A program made the translations under genes and the position numbers. The notes below the pieces were generated by a model. It ran no database searches. It had not been told where the DNA came from and was given only the letters and a program-made list of their open reading frames with translations. 23,556 nucleotides of DNA from Chitinophagaceae bacterium UBA1946 (GTDB lineage: Bacteria; Bacteroidota; Bacteroidia; Chitinophagales; Chitinophagaceae), in the NCBI GenBank assembly GCA_002336815.1, contig DDEU01000071.1, forward strand, positions 1-23,556, read 5' to 3'. Numbering within the stretch: position 1 is the stretch's first letter; each line of letters starts with the position of its first letter. Shown here in pieces: positions 6,871-15,244 of this stretch.

Positions 6871-8181
6871 ATGGCATCTAAGATCAGCATGGGCAACAAT
6901 GGAAAATTGAATGTGCCCGATAATCCAATCATTCCATTTATTGAAGGCGATGGCATTGGGCCGGAAATATGGAAGGTGGCTGAAAAAGTGTTCAACCATG
7001 CGGTAGAAAAGGCTTACCATGGTGCCCGTAAAATTGAATGGAAAGAAATATTGGCCGGTGAAAAAGCCTTTAAACAAACCGGCGAATGGTTGCCTGCCGA
7101 AAGCCTGCAAATTGCGAAAGACTACATCGTTTCAATAAAAGGCCCGCTCACTACGCCCATCGGTGGTGGCATTCGTTCGCTGAACGTGGCCATGCGGCAG
7201 GATCTTGACCTGTATGCCTGTGTGCGGCCGGTTAAGTGGTTCAAGGGCGTACCCTCACCCGTAGTGCATCCGCAGGATGTGAACATGGTGATATTCCGTG
7301 AAAACACGGAAGATATTTATGCCGGCATTGAATGGAAGGCCGGCACTCCCGAAGCACAGAAATTTGAAAAGTTTTTGATAGAAGAAATGGGGGTGAAGAA
7401 CATCCGTTTCCCGGGCGACAGCAGCTATGGTGTAAAGCCGGTATCACAGGAAGGCAGCAAACGCCTCGTTCGTTCTGCCATTGAATTTGCGCTGGAAAAT
7501 CATTTGCCTTCAGTAACACTGGTACACAAAGGCAATATCATGAAGTACACCGAAGGCGGATTTAAGAACTGGGGTTATGAAGTGGCCCGCCAGGAATTTG
7601 CCGATAAAACTTTTACCTGGGATGAATGGGACCAGTTGAAAAAAGACCATGGGGAAGCACATGCCAACGAAGTACAGCGCCAGGCACTGCATGAAGGAAA
7701 ACTGCTCGTGAAAGATATCATAGCGGATAATTTTTTGCAGCAGATATTGATTGCGCCGAAGGATTTTTCTGTGGTGGCAACCCTTAACCTGAACGGCGAT
7801 TATATTTCTGATGCACTGGCTGCAGAAGTAGGAGGCATCGGCATTGCGCCGGGTGCCAATATCAATTATAAAACAGGCTATGCCGTATTTGAAGCTACAC
7901 ACGGTACAGCACCCAAATTTGCTGGTACAGACAGTATGAATCCTTCCTCGGTGATCCTCAGCGGCTGTATGCTGCTGGAATACATCGGCTGGAAAGAAGC
8001 GGCTGACCTCATTACGGATGCACTGCAGGCGGCGATCATGCGCAAAAGGGTAACCATCGATTTTTATAATTTGATGAGCGGGGCCACCTTGTTGAAAACA
8101 AGTGAGTTTGGCGAAGAGATCATTTCCAGTATCGGCATTGTTACCGGTGATGGACAGTTAAAGAAGAGTTCGAGTTTATAA
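6871..8181 (+). CDS. icd: isocitrate dehydrogenase, E. coli-like type I
   Basis: Oxidatively decarboxylates isocitrate to 2-oxoglutarate in the TCA cycle; 436 residues, somewhat longer than E. coli Icd (416). Seen: NPIIPFIEGDGIGPEIW (18-34), the substrate loop GPLTTPIGGGIRSLNVA (91-107) with the serine (S103) equivalent to the E. coli phosphorylation site, IFRENTEDIYAGIEW (141-155), VTLVHKGNIMKYTEGGF (215-231), NGDYISDALAAEVGG (308-322) and FEATHGTAPKFAG (340-352). The extra length is an insertion at about 246-275 and a short C-terminal tail. Cofactor-contact positions differ from E. coli: K344 is kept (K349 here), but Y345, V351, Y391 and R395 become F350, M356, I396 and N400. NADP versus NAD use is therefore uncertain. 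A different isocitrate dehydrogenase lies at 15245-16477. No aceK is visible. Confidence 0.95.
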   Translation: MASKISMGNNGKLNVPDNPIIPFIEGDGIGPEIWKVAEKVFNHAVEKAYHGARKIEWKEILAGEKAFKQTGEWLPAESLQIAKDYIVSIKGPLTTPIGGGIRSLNVAMRQDLDLYACVRPVKWFKGVPSPVVHPQDVNMVIFRENTEDIYAGIEWKAGTPEAQKFEKFLIEEMGVKNIRFPGDSSYGVKPVSQEGSKRLVRSAIEFALENHLPSVTLVHKGNIMKYTEGGFKNWGYEVARQEFADKTFTWDEWDQLKKDHGEAHANEVQRQALHEGKLLVKDIIADNFLQQILIAPKDFSVVATLNLNGDYISDALAAEVGGIGIAPGANINYKTGYAVFEATHGTAPKFAGTDSMNPSSVILSGCMLLEYIGWKEAADLITDALQAAIMRKRVTIDFYNLMSGATLLKTSEFGEEIISSIGIVTGDGQLKKSSSL

Positions 8182-8247
8182 AAAATTTGTAACTGGTTAG
8201 ACATTAGAGTTGTGATGCCACCAGCAAATATTTAACCCTTTTATACA

Positions 8248-8868
8248 ATGTTTTCTGTACAGGAATTTGTTTTGCGCTATTCAGGCTACAGCGATGCCGC
8301 TTTGCTTGAAGTGTATAATAACACAGACGGTTATAGTGATGAAGCCCATGAAGCTGCTGTAATTGTAATAGAACAAAGAGGAGGGATAGCGGCGCTTGAA
8401 AAAAACATCGCAGATGCTGCTGTGATCCGCAAGGAAGAGGAACGTATCGCCAAAGAAGTAAAGGAGATGGGAAGCCAGGGAGTGGATGTTTCTTTTTTAA
8501 AAACTGTAACCTCTTCCACGATACTGCCCCGGGAAAAAGTCCAGGCACTTATCGATGATAATTATGCTGCAGCAGCGGCGGCGCTTGACAATAAAAAAAT
8601 AAAACCCAGGACCGTTGTCGGCAGTGTTGGCGGTGGAGTAATTGCAAGCCTCGTTGGCGGCGTTTTGTGGGGGCTGCAACTTATTTATTCGCAAAGAATA
8701 TTTTACCTGTTTGGTGTAGGCCTTGTGCTGCTTTGTTACGGTATAATAAGACTGTGTACCGGGCAAACCAAAGAAAATAAATTCGTACTCGTTACCACTA
8801 TCATATCAGCGATACTCTCCCTGCTCCTGGGGCATTTTTTATATGAAATGATTGGCTATAGACCTTAA
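8248..8868 (+). CDS. hypothetical three-helix membrane protein
   Basis: I do not recognise this 206-residue protein. The N-terminal half (about 1-125) is soluble and mostly helical: it starts FSVQEFVLRYSGYSDAALLEVY, has YSDEAHEAAVIVIEQRGG (a pattern often found at the start of Bacteroidota membrane proteins), and a charged helix of about 55-75. The C-terminal half has three hydrophobic segments at about 125-147, 151-172 and 178-200, each long enough to span the membrane. There is no signal peptide. It follows icd by 66 bp in the same direction, so it may be read through from it, but no functional link is evident. It converges with the M1 peptidase gene with only 11 bp between the stops and no visible terminator. 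Confidence 0.7.
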   Translation: MFSVQEFVLRYSGYSDAALLEVYNNTDGYSDEAHEAAVIVIEQRGGIAALEKNIADAAVIRKEEERIAKEVKEMGSQGVDVSFLKTVTSSTILPREKVQALIDDNYAAAAAALDNKKIKPRTVVGSVGGGVIASLVGGVLWGLQLIYSQRIFYLFGVGLVLLCYGIIRLCTGQTKENKFVLVTTIISAILSLLLGHFLYEMIGYRP

Positions 8869-8879
8869 GCCCGATGCGA

Positions 8880-11189
8880 TCAATGTGTAACCAGGTTAAC
8901 GCCGTCAGCTACCGTAAAAGATGCAGCAGCGCTGATATTGAGCGTAGCAATAACGGCATCTGTTGCAAGCTGCACACGGCTTCCCGGGTTCATCGTTAAT
9001 GATTGTAACAACCTGTCGTTGCTGGTTGTTTGTAAAAAATTAAGTGATCCCGTTTTCCCATTCAATATAAGGCTGGAACCGGCAGCACCTTTAAAAGCGC
9101 CTGTTCCGTTAATTGATCCATTCACAGTAAAGCTATTGCCTGCAATGCTGATGAACTTACCTGCATTGATGAGTAAGTTTTTTACTGTAACCGGCCCTGT
9201 TAGTACCGGTGGGTTAACAATTGTGGCAATCGTTACGTCGGCATTGGCAGGTGGCACACCACAGCAGGATGCCCAGTTGGCGGCATCATACCAATCACTG
9301 CTGGCCGCACCATACCAGGTATATCCCTTTAGTGTAGTGTCAAAAAATGTTGCGCCTGTTGAAAGTGTTCTGGCACTGTCGTCGTACAACAATGCAGCAG
9401 GCGTAAAGGAAAGGGCATAGCTCAATGCATTGCCGGCCATCGACTCACCAATGCCATTACCTGCGTAGGATAGATTCCCATCACCCCAGTCGAAAAATGT
9501 AATGGTAGTATCCTGCAAAGCGTTGCTGCCGGTAGCTCTTACTACAACCGGCCCGTTAAAATAACTTACGTTGGAACCGGCGGTACGGGTTTGCGATTGC
9601 ATTCCCAATACCAGTTGATTGGCAGAAGGGGTGTTCCATTTTACCTGGTTAACAGGATTGCCGATGCCTCCCTTTGGTGTGGCAGCGCTTCCTGATCCGC
9701 CCACATAGTCGTTAAAGAAGGGACTAAGATCAGCCCCTGAAAAGCTGTTGAAATATTGTTTTAATGAATCCGTATTGGCAGCACGTCCCGCCATATTTGT
9801 TTGGTAAGCTGTTAGTGCCTGGAAAAATCTTTCATCGCCGCAGATTGCTCTCAGCATCGAAACGATCATGCAGCCTCTTTCATACACATTGCTGCCATAG
9901 CTTGTATTCCAGATGGCATTGCTGTTTACGATATTGCTGTTGGGGATCCAGGTACTACTGCTGTTTAAAGCAAGCGCCCGGTTCTTAATGTTATTCCTGC
10001 GGAAGCCCGCAGAGTAACCCAGCGCAGGAACAAGCTCTGCCGACAAGAGTTCGCCATATCTGGCAAAACCTTCGGCCAGCCAAAGATCATTCCATGTGGC
10101 GAAAGTTACATTGTCGCCAAACCATTGGTGCATCAATTCGTGATCTAAGGTAGCCACCGATGTTAGTGCGCCGGAAGCAATGGCCGAAAAGGTTTGGTGT
10201 TCCATTCCATCAGCGCCACTAAGGCCATCGTAGTAACCATGTTTTTCTTTTTTAAAAGGATAGTCTCCCAGCTTTTGGCTATACGCTTTTACCACATCGT
10301 TCATCTGCGTCATGGCAGCGATGGCACTGCTATAGTACCCTGCTGTTTTACCAGCCAGCAGGTACCAGTACACCGGCACGGTGGTATTACCAATACTAAC
10401 ACTGCTGTAATAGCGGTTGTACTTTGCCACGGCCAGGCCAACAAGATAGGAGGCTATCGGGTAGCGGCTTTTGTAGGTAAAGGTTCGCTGTACACCATTA
10501 ATGGCAGAGTCGGTCAATATGCCGTTGCTCGCAACCCAAAAAGTATCAGCTCCCTGCCAGGGTACTGTTACATGGATATCCATCGAATCGATCTTGTCCT
10601 GCATATCTGCTTTGCATGGCCACCAATCCCTGTCCTCGTACGATTCTGACAAGGTAAGTACATAACGCTGTACGGTACCGTATTGATCGGTGTACTGCAA
10701 TAATGGGAAACCACCGCTGAAGCCATTCTGCCCCGGCGTGCCAGAATAGCTGATCACTACAGAATCAATCGTATTGCTGTTTACAATGCTGTTGGGTAAT
10801 ACAATGTTCAGCACATTTACATTGCCCGAAGCAGGAAAACTGTAAGCGCAGTTAACACCATGGTATTTCACCAGCAACGCTGCATTGTTGAAAGAGTTTT
10901 TATTCAGGTCGAAACTGATGGCAGCTACATTGGCTTCAATGGTTTTAAAGTATGTTGTTATCATCCCCGTGATATTGTTGACGGCATTGTTTGGGTCAAC
11001 AGTCCAGTCAGCACGTTGATAAACTACATCCATATTAGCGCCGGTACCGCTAAAGCCAACCGATGCAGGTTGATTGTGTGCAGGGAAATTGTCGGGCGTT
11101 GCCGTTAAATGATGCATCGTTTTTTGAGCTGATACTGTGGCAGCAGAAAAAATTATACAAAGCAGTAAACAGGATAAGATCTTTTTCAT
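8880..11189 (-). CDS. secreted M1 family metallopeptidase
   Basis: A zinc aminopeptidase-like protein of 769 residues. Seen: a signal peptide with likely cleavage after VSA (residue 21); an M1 N-terminal beta-domain; the substrate-binding GADGMEHQTF (325-334), a variant of GxMEN; the zinc site HELMH (350-354) with the third ligand E373 in LAEGFA (HEXXH-x18-E); and the likely catalytic Tyr436 in VYERGC. After the catalytic part (to about 500) come a PDZ/beta-type segment and, from about 622, a YTWYGAASSDWYDAANW block leading into short repetitive beta-strand motifs (VKNLLINAGKFISI and similar). In Bacteroidota such a block usually precedes a type IX sorting domain, but the protein ends at ADGVNLVTH without one. 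It may be truncated at the C-terminus or kept in the periplasm. It is divergent from the beta-propeller gene. Confidence 0.88.
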   Translation of the reverse strand: MKKILSCLLLCIIFSAATVSAQKTMHHLTATPDNFPAHNQPASVGFSGTGANMDVVYQRADWTVDPNNAVNNITGMITTYFKTIEANVAAISFDLNKNSFNNAALLVKYHGVNCAYSFPASGNVNVLNIVLPNSIVNSNTIDSVVISYSGTPGQNGFSGGFPLLQYTDQYGTVQRYVLTLSESYEDRDWWPCKADMQDKIDSMDIHVTVPWQGADTFWVASNGILTDSAINGVQRTFTYKSRYPIASYLVGLAVAKYNRYYSSVSIGNTTVPVYWYLLAGKTAGYYSSAIAAMTQMNDVVKAYSQKLGDYPFKKEKHGYYDGLSGADGMEHQTFSAIASGALTSVATLDHELMHQWFGDNVTFATWNDLWLAEGFARYGELLSAELVPALGYSAGFRRNNIKNRALALNSSSTWIPNSNIVNSNAIWNTSYGSNVYERGCMIVSMLRAICGDERFFQALTAYQTNMAGRAANTDSLKQYFNSFSGADLSPFFNDYVGGSGSAATPKGGIGNPVNQVKWNTPSANQLVLGMQSQTRTAGSNVSYFNGPVVVRATGSNALQDTTITFFDWGDGNLSYAGNGIGESMAGNALSYALSFTPAALLYDDSARTLSTGATFFDTTLKGYTWYGAASSDWYDAANWASCCGVPPANADVTIATIVNPPVLTGPVTVKNLLINAGKFISIAGNSFTVNGSINGTGAFKGAAGSSLILNGKTGSLNFLQTTSNDRLLQSLTMNPGSRVQLATDAVIATLNISAAASFTVADGVNLVTH

Positions 11190-11329
11190 TTGATAGTTGA
11201 ATTGTTGCCGTCTTCCCGGTCCGAATCTATAAAGATAAACATTCGCAGAAAAGTGACCATCAGCGCCGGGCTCACCGGGCGGTTCTTTTTATTTTATCCC
11301 CACCGCAACGCCCTTCATGTTCATACCCT

Positions 11330-11337
11330 TAGTTTTG
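11330..11337 (+). promoter_or_regulatory. probable -7 box of the beta-propeller gene
   Basis: tagttttg fits TAnnTTTG and is followed by cagc, 20 bp before the ATG. No clear -33 element is seen. Confidence 0.45.
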
Positions 11338-11357
11338 CAGCCTCATAAAACAATCAC

Positions 11358-13244
11358 ATGAAAATAAAACTTTTCTCCGCAGCATTGCTGTGCCTTGCAA
11401 CTACACTCTCTTACAAACAAGTGGCTGCACAAAAAACAGAACCTGTTTTTGAAATACCAGCCGGTAACATGATCAACAATGCCAGATTTTTACTGCAGGC
11501 ATCTACCGGTGAACTGATCACAGGTAATGAACTTAAGCTGATGGCCATTGATCCCATCAAAAAAACTGTTGCCTGGGAAAACAAAGATTTTCTTGGTTTG
11601 GAAGAAGACGATGTTTCCGTAATAGAAGGCACGCCCTATATTAAAATTGAAAGAAAGAAAACGATTTCTGTCAGCAATAACAAGAACACCTTCATCATCC
11701 AGGCAAGTGATGGTAAGATCGTTTACGACAGTAAAGAAGAGGGCATCAAAGTGCGCCACACACTGATCATCCCGGAATTAAAAGGCCTGCTGGTAGAAAG
11801 TGTGAAGGATGGTTTTTTATCTGTTTCTTTCATTGATTTTGCAACAGCCAAACAAACATGGTCTGTGCCGATTGCAAAGGAAAAAACCGGGGGTATTGGA
11901 ATTGGTGCATTAAAGAGGGCCATCAGGTCGTACACAGCCTCTGCTTTTAATGTATCCCCGTTGGTAGATGCGGCTGGCACTTTACTGCTGGTAAACAAAA
12001 AGGAGATCTTTGCGATCGCAAAAACGGGTGCCGTAGCCTGGAAAAAAGAATTTGAAGAGAATGTAGATGATGCCTATATCAGCACGGATAAAAAAGCACT
12101 CTTTATCGGGTATAAAAAATATATTGACAAATTAAATACTGCTGATGGCAGCAGCCTGCTTAAAGAACCGGTAAAAATGAGAGATCAGTTAAACGGTATA
12201 TCACCCATGGGCAACGACTACATCGTTTACAATGAGGCCGGCATCAATATTATGGACGCCGACGGCAATATGAAATGGAAGAAGGACGCCAAACTGGGAA
12301 ACATTGCAGATGTACGTTATACAGACAAAGGTATACTCGGTATACAATCTGTAAAGGATGATGAAACCGTGTTATACTGGGTAGACAAAACCGGTGAGAA
12401 AATATGGGATGAAGAATTGAAAGGAGGATTCATGCTGGCAGAACCAACAGCCAGGGGGGTAATGTATGTAACTACTGAGCGGGCGAATACCCTTACTTAT
12501 GAAAAAGGAAAGGATGTATGGAACAGGGACATTAAACTAAAAGGCATTCCTAATTTCGGTGTTGACGCCGGGAATAAAATATTATACGCCTACGCCGGGG
12601 AAAAATTACATGCTTTCAACTTTGCTGAGAATACGTACAAACTGGTTGCAGAAAATATTGAGCTCAAAAAATTCAATGAAGAAGAAGAAACCCTGAAATT
12701 CGATATCCGGAAAAATGGGGCTACTGTTATCATCAGTGGTAATCAAAACGTGGTGTCGCTGCAGGCCGCCGATGGCAAACTGAATTACAACAATTATTTT
12801 AAAGACATTGGCAATACTAAAAAGAAATGGATGAAAGCATTCAGTGCCGCCGCCGGGGTGGCTGGAGCAGCCATGAACGTAAGTGCCATTTCGAAAGGCA
12901 ACTTCACGGCAAGCCAAACGGTTGATCAAAACGGCAATGCTGTAGCCAATTCTGTTACTATCACAGCAAATGACCCCGTTGGAAATTCACTGGGAAGTGT
13001 ATCGAATGATATGTATGCAGCTGCTAAAAACCGGTACCTGGCAACGCAGGCCACCAAAGACAACCTGTATATCTTATCTGAAATGCCGGAGGGTAATGGA
13101 ATGATGGTATGGAACAAGGATGAAGGCGAGGCAACAAAGAAGATCTATTTCAGCGATACCACACCGGTGTTTGTGGTAGACGAAGCTACTGACAGGGTAT
13201 ATGTGATGGTGGGTGCTACTTTAAAAGCGTATGATCTTAAATAA
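11358..13244 (+). CDS. secreted PQQ-like beta-propeller protein
   Basis: A 628-residue protein of unknown function. Seen: an N-terminal signal peptide (MKIKLFSAALLCLATT, likely cleavage after VAA near residue 24) and a series of blade-like repeats with W and G spacing such as TVAWENKDFLGLEEDDVSV, GAVAWKKEFEENVDDAYIS, GNMKWKKDAKLGNIADV, GEKIWDEELKGG, KDVWNRDIKLKG and MMVWNKDEGEATKKIYF. These match the PQQ-like/WD40-like propeller superfamily (strand 'aWk..l'). No quinoprotein catalytic residues can be assigned, so a binding or scaffold role (compare BamB-like propellers) is as likely as an enzyme. It is probably periplasmic: there is no lipobox or sorting domain. The gene is monocistronic, ended by a strong bidirectional hairpin. 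Confidence 0.78.
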   Translation: MKIKLFSAALLCLATTLSYKQVAAQKTEPVFEIPAGNMINNARFLLQASTGELITGNELKLMAIDPIKKTVAWENKDFLGLEEDDVSVIEGTPYIKIERKKTISVSNNKNTFIIQASDGKIVYDSKEEGIKVRHTLIIPELKGLLVESVKDGFLSVSFIDFATAKQTWSVPIAKEKTGGIGIGALKRAIRSYTASAFNVSPLVDAAGTLLLVNKKEIFAIAKTGAVAWKKEFEENVDDAYISTDKKALFIGYKKYIDKLNTADGSSLLKEPVKMRDQLNGISPMGNDYIVYNEAGINIMDADGNMKWKKDAKLGNIADVRYTDKGILGIQSVKDDETVLYWVDKTGEKIWDEELKGGFMLAEPTARGVMYVTTERANTLTYEKGKDVWNRDIKLKGIPNFGVDAGNKILYAYAGEKLHAFNFAENTYKLVAENIELKKFNEEEETLKFDIRKNGATVIISGNQNVVSLQAADGKLNYNNYFKDIGNTKKKWMKAFSAAAGVAGAAMNVSAISKGNFTASQTVDQNGNAVANSVTITANDPVGNSLGSVSNDMYAAAKNRYLATQATKDNLYILSEMPEGNGMMVWNKDEGEATKKIYFSDTTPVFVVDEATDRVYVMVGATLKAYDLK

Positions 13245-13261
13245 AAAAATAGACAGCGATA

Positions 13262-13294
13262 AAAAGAGCCGGCGTTAACCATGCCGGCTCTTTT
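13262..13294. terminator. bidirectional terminator between the propeller and dioxygenase genes
   Basis: aaaagagccggc (13262-13273) and gccggctctttt (13283-13294) form a 12-bp perfect stem with a 9-base loop. A-rich and T-rich flanks serve both converging genes. Confidence 0.9.
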
Positions 13295-13311
13295 GTTTAT
13301 GAAAAGTCCTG

Positions 13312-14202
13312 TTAAGCTTTTTCGATCTTCACGGATGTCATCGTTAATGAACCGGCTACTGCCTTATCATTAAAGAGGCTGATCTTTTCACCTTCTTCTT
13401 TTAACGCCAGTGTGTACAGCAACGGTAAAAAGTGATCGGGTGTTGGTATCGCCAGCTCAAATGCTTTTCCCTGTGCTTTGTAGTTGATCAATGGCTGGTG
13501 ATCGCCGTTTAAAATACTGGCTTTCATCTTTGCATTGGCTTCTGCAGCCCAGTCGTAGGCGTAATCAGGTTGGTTGAATTTATCCCAGGCTACCATCCTG
13601 AGATTATGCACCATGTTGCCACTACCGATAATGAGTACCCCTTTTTTTCGGAGGGAGGATAATTCCTTTGCCAGGTCGTAATGGTATTGCGGTGACTGGG
13701 TATAATCAAGGCTCATTTGTATCACCGGTACATCAGCAGCGGGGTATAAATGTTTTACCACGCTCCAGCATCCATGATCCAGGCCCCAGCTTTGGTCCAG
13801 TTTTACTTCTGTTTTTTTAATGATTTCCTGTGTTTGCTTTGCAACCAGGGGGCTGCCCGGCGCAGGATACTCCACGTCGAACAGCGCTTTGGGAAAGCCG
13901 CCAAAATCATGAATGGTCGGCGGTTTTTCCATCGCTGTTACAAAAGTGCCCTTTGTTTCCCAGTGTGCCGAAATGCATAAGATGGCGGTTGGTGCAGGAA
14001 TGCCTTTGCCTGCATCCCGGAAGCCCTGCACAAACTCATTTTCTTCGATGGCATTCATCGGGCTGCCATGCCCCATAAACAATACCGGCATTTGATCGGT
14101 ATTCCCCATCGGTTGGGTCAACTTATTCAGCTCATTTAATTTCATTGATACGCCTGCCATACCTGTTAATGCCATTGATTGAATAAAGTCTTTCCTGTTC
14201 AT
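13312..14202 (-). CDS. ygiD: extradiol ring-opening dioxygenase, DODA/YgiD type
   Basis: A 296-residue member of the class III extradiol dioxygenase family (4,5-DOPA dioxygenase-like; E. coli YgiD). It would open catechol-type rings using a metal; the natural substrate is unknown. Seen: conserved His in LFMGHGSPMNA (H45), ISAHWETKG (H80), LDHGCWSVV (H143), GSGNMVHNLRM (H199) and PTPDHFLPLLY (H257), the usual ligand and acid/base set. The open frame extends to 14235, but the ATG at 14200-14202 is preferred since it gives MNRKDFIQSMALTGMAGVSM, a weak Tat-like leader with RK in place of RR. Export is thus possible but not certain. It shares a terminator with the converging propeller gene. Confidence 0.88.
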   Translation of the reverse strand: MNRKDFIQSMALTGMAGVSMKLNELNKLTQPMGNTDQMPVLFMGHGSPMNAIEENEFVQGFRDAGKGIPAPTAILCISAHWETKGTFVTAMEKPPTIHDFGGFPKALFDVEYPAPGSPLVAKQTQEIIKKTEVKLDQSWGLDHGCWSVVKHLYPAADVPVIQMSLDYTQSPQYHYDLAKELSSLRKKGVLIIGSGNMVHNLRMVAWDKFNQPDYAYDWAAEANAKMKASILNGDHQPLINYKAQGKAFELAIPTPDHFLPLLYTLALKEEGEKISLFNDKAVAGSLTMTSVKIEKA

Positions 14203-14287
14203 GTTTAATTGCAGTAGGTATTGATTTTTAATCACAGCGGTTGGCCGGTATGGTTGTAAATCGAATTTTCTTTAGCATTCGGAAAAT

Positions 14288-15079
14288 TTACAGCGGTCTT
14301 AACCAGATATTCCTGAAACTTAGTGGTTCGCTGGGGTCGCCGTGCGACTGCAGTTTGATGGGGCTTGGCCCATGTGCAGTGTAAACCGGTTTGCCGATCC
14401 ATGCGGTAGCGCCTTTTAACTCGGTGTGGTTTTGCAGTAACACACCATTGTGAATTACCGTTACATAAGCTGCGGTTTTCAAACTGCCATCGGCGTTAAA
14501 ACGTGGGGCTGTCCAAATGATATCATACGCCTGCCACTCGCCTGGTTTTTTGCAGGCATTGGCCAATGGAATGGATTGTTTGTACACGGAGCCCGCCTGC
14601 CCGTTCACATAGGTTTTGTTGTTGTAGTTATCCAGTATCTGTATCTCGTAGCCTTCATCACCGGAACCGGTATTGGCTAAAAATATTCCGCTGTTGCCAC
14701 GGCCCTGTCCCGAACCGGTGATGTTTTCAGGCACCCGCCATTCCAAATGTATTTGGTAGTCTGTAAAGCGCTGCTTGGTTACAATGCCACCCTTCTTTTT
14801 GTTTACGGTTGCTATGCCGTTCGCAACATCCCAACCTGCAGCGGCATTGCTGTCTTTTTCAGCACGCCATTGATCCAGGTTTTTTCCATTGAACAATACA
14901 ATAGCATCCGAGGGCGCATCCTGCGGCGTATTGCCCGGTGTAATAACTGGCGGCTCCGGCGTCCATACTTCTGTTTTGGCTGCCTCAACGCCTCTCAGGC
15001 TGTCGGTGTTGGTTTTTTGTGCTACCAGTGTAGTAACCGACAGGATAGCAGCAAGTGTAACAGGAAATTTTTTGTTCAT
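14288..15079 (-). CDS. secreted DUF1080 (3-keto-disaccharide hydrolase-like) protein
   Basis: A 263-residue protein with a signal peptide (likely cleavage after LVA, residue 20) and one DUF1080 jelly-roll domain, the fold of 3-keto-glycoside hydrolases and concanavalin-like lectins. Seen: IVLFNGKNLDQWRAE (60-74), GGIVTKQRFTDYQIHLEWRV (97-116), GQGRGNSGIFLAN (124-136), YEIQILDNYNNKTYVNGQAG (144-163), SVYKQSIPLANACKKPGEWQ and the C-terminal PIKLQSHGDPSEPLSFRNIW. The pattern is complete. Known members act on 3-keto sugars or polysaccharide breakdown products in the periplasm; the substrate here is not predictable. It is divergent from the second icd and upstream of the dioxygenase gene on the same strand, with 85 bp between them. 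Confidence 0.85.
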   Translation of the reverse strand: MNKKFPVTLAAILSVTTLVAQKTNTDSLRGVEAAKTEVWTPEPPVITPGNTPQDAPSDAIVLFNGKNLDQWRAEKDSNAAAGWDVANGIATVNKKKGGIVTKQRFTDYQIHLEWRVPENITGSGQGRGNSGIFLANTGSGDEGYEIQILDNYNNKTYVNGQAGSVYKQSIPLANACKKPGEWQAYDIIWTAPRFNADGSLKTAAYVTVIHNGVLLQNHTELKGATAWIGKPVYTAHGPSPIKLQSHGDPSEPLSFRNIWLRPL

Positions 15080-15213
15080 AACGGCAATGTTTTTTGTTGA
15101 ATGTTAAGTGTATAAAATTAAGCCTTATCAGCCCACGGCGCTTTAATAATTTGATAAACTTGTACCCCGGAATCGTTTCCGAAAGCTGCTGCACAACAAA
15201 TAACAAATTGAAT

Positions 15214-15221
15214 TACTTTTG
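15214..15221 (+). promoter_or_regulatory. probable -7 box of the second icd
   Basis: tacttttg fits TAnnTTTG, 23 bp before the ATG. The ten-base context ttacttttgc equals that of the first icd. A -33 TTTG is not evident. Confidence 0.5.
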
Positions 15222-15244
15222 CTTTCTTAAAAAAAAATCAAACC

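Noticed and set aside
8938..9420. 160-codon plus-strand open frame inside the M1 peptidase gene
   Set aside because: Antisense shadow of a well-supported gene; no start context and no domain.
10194..10649. 151-codon plus-strand open frame antisense to the peptidase catalytic region
   Set aside because: Antisense to the conserved zinc-site region; no independent coding signal.
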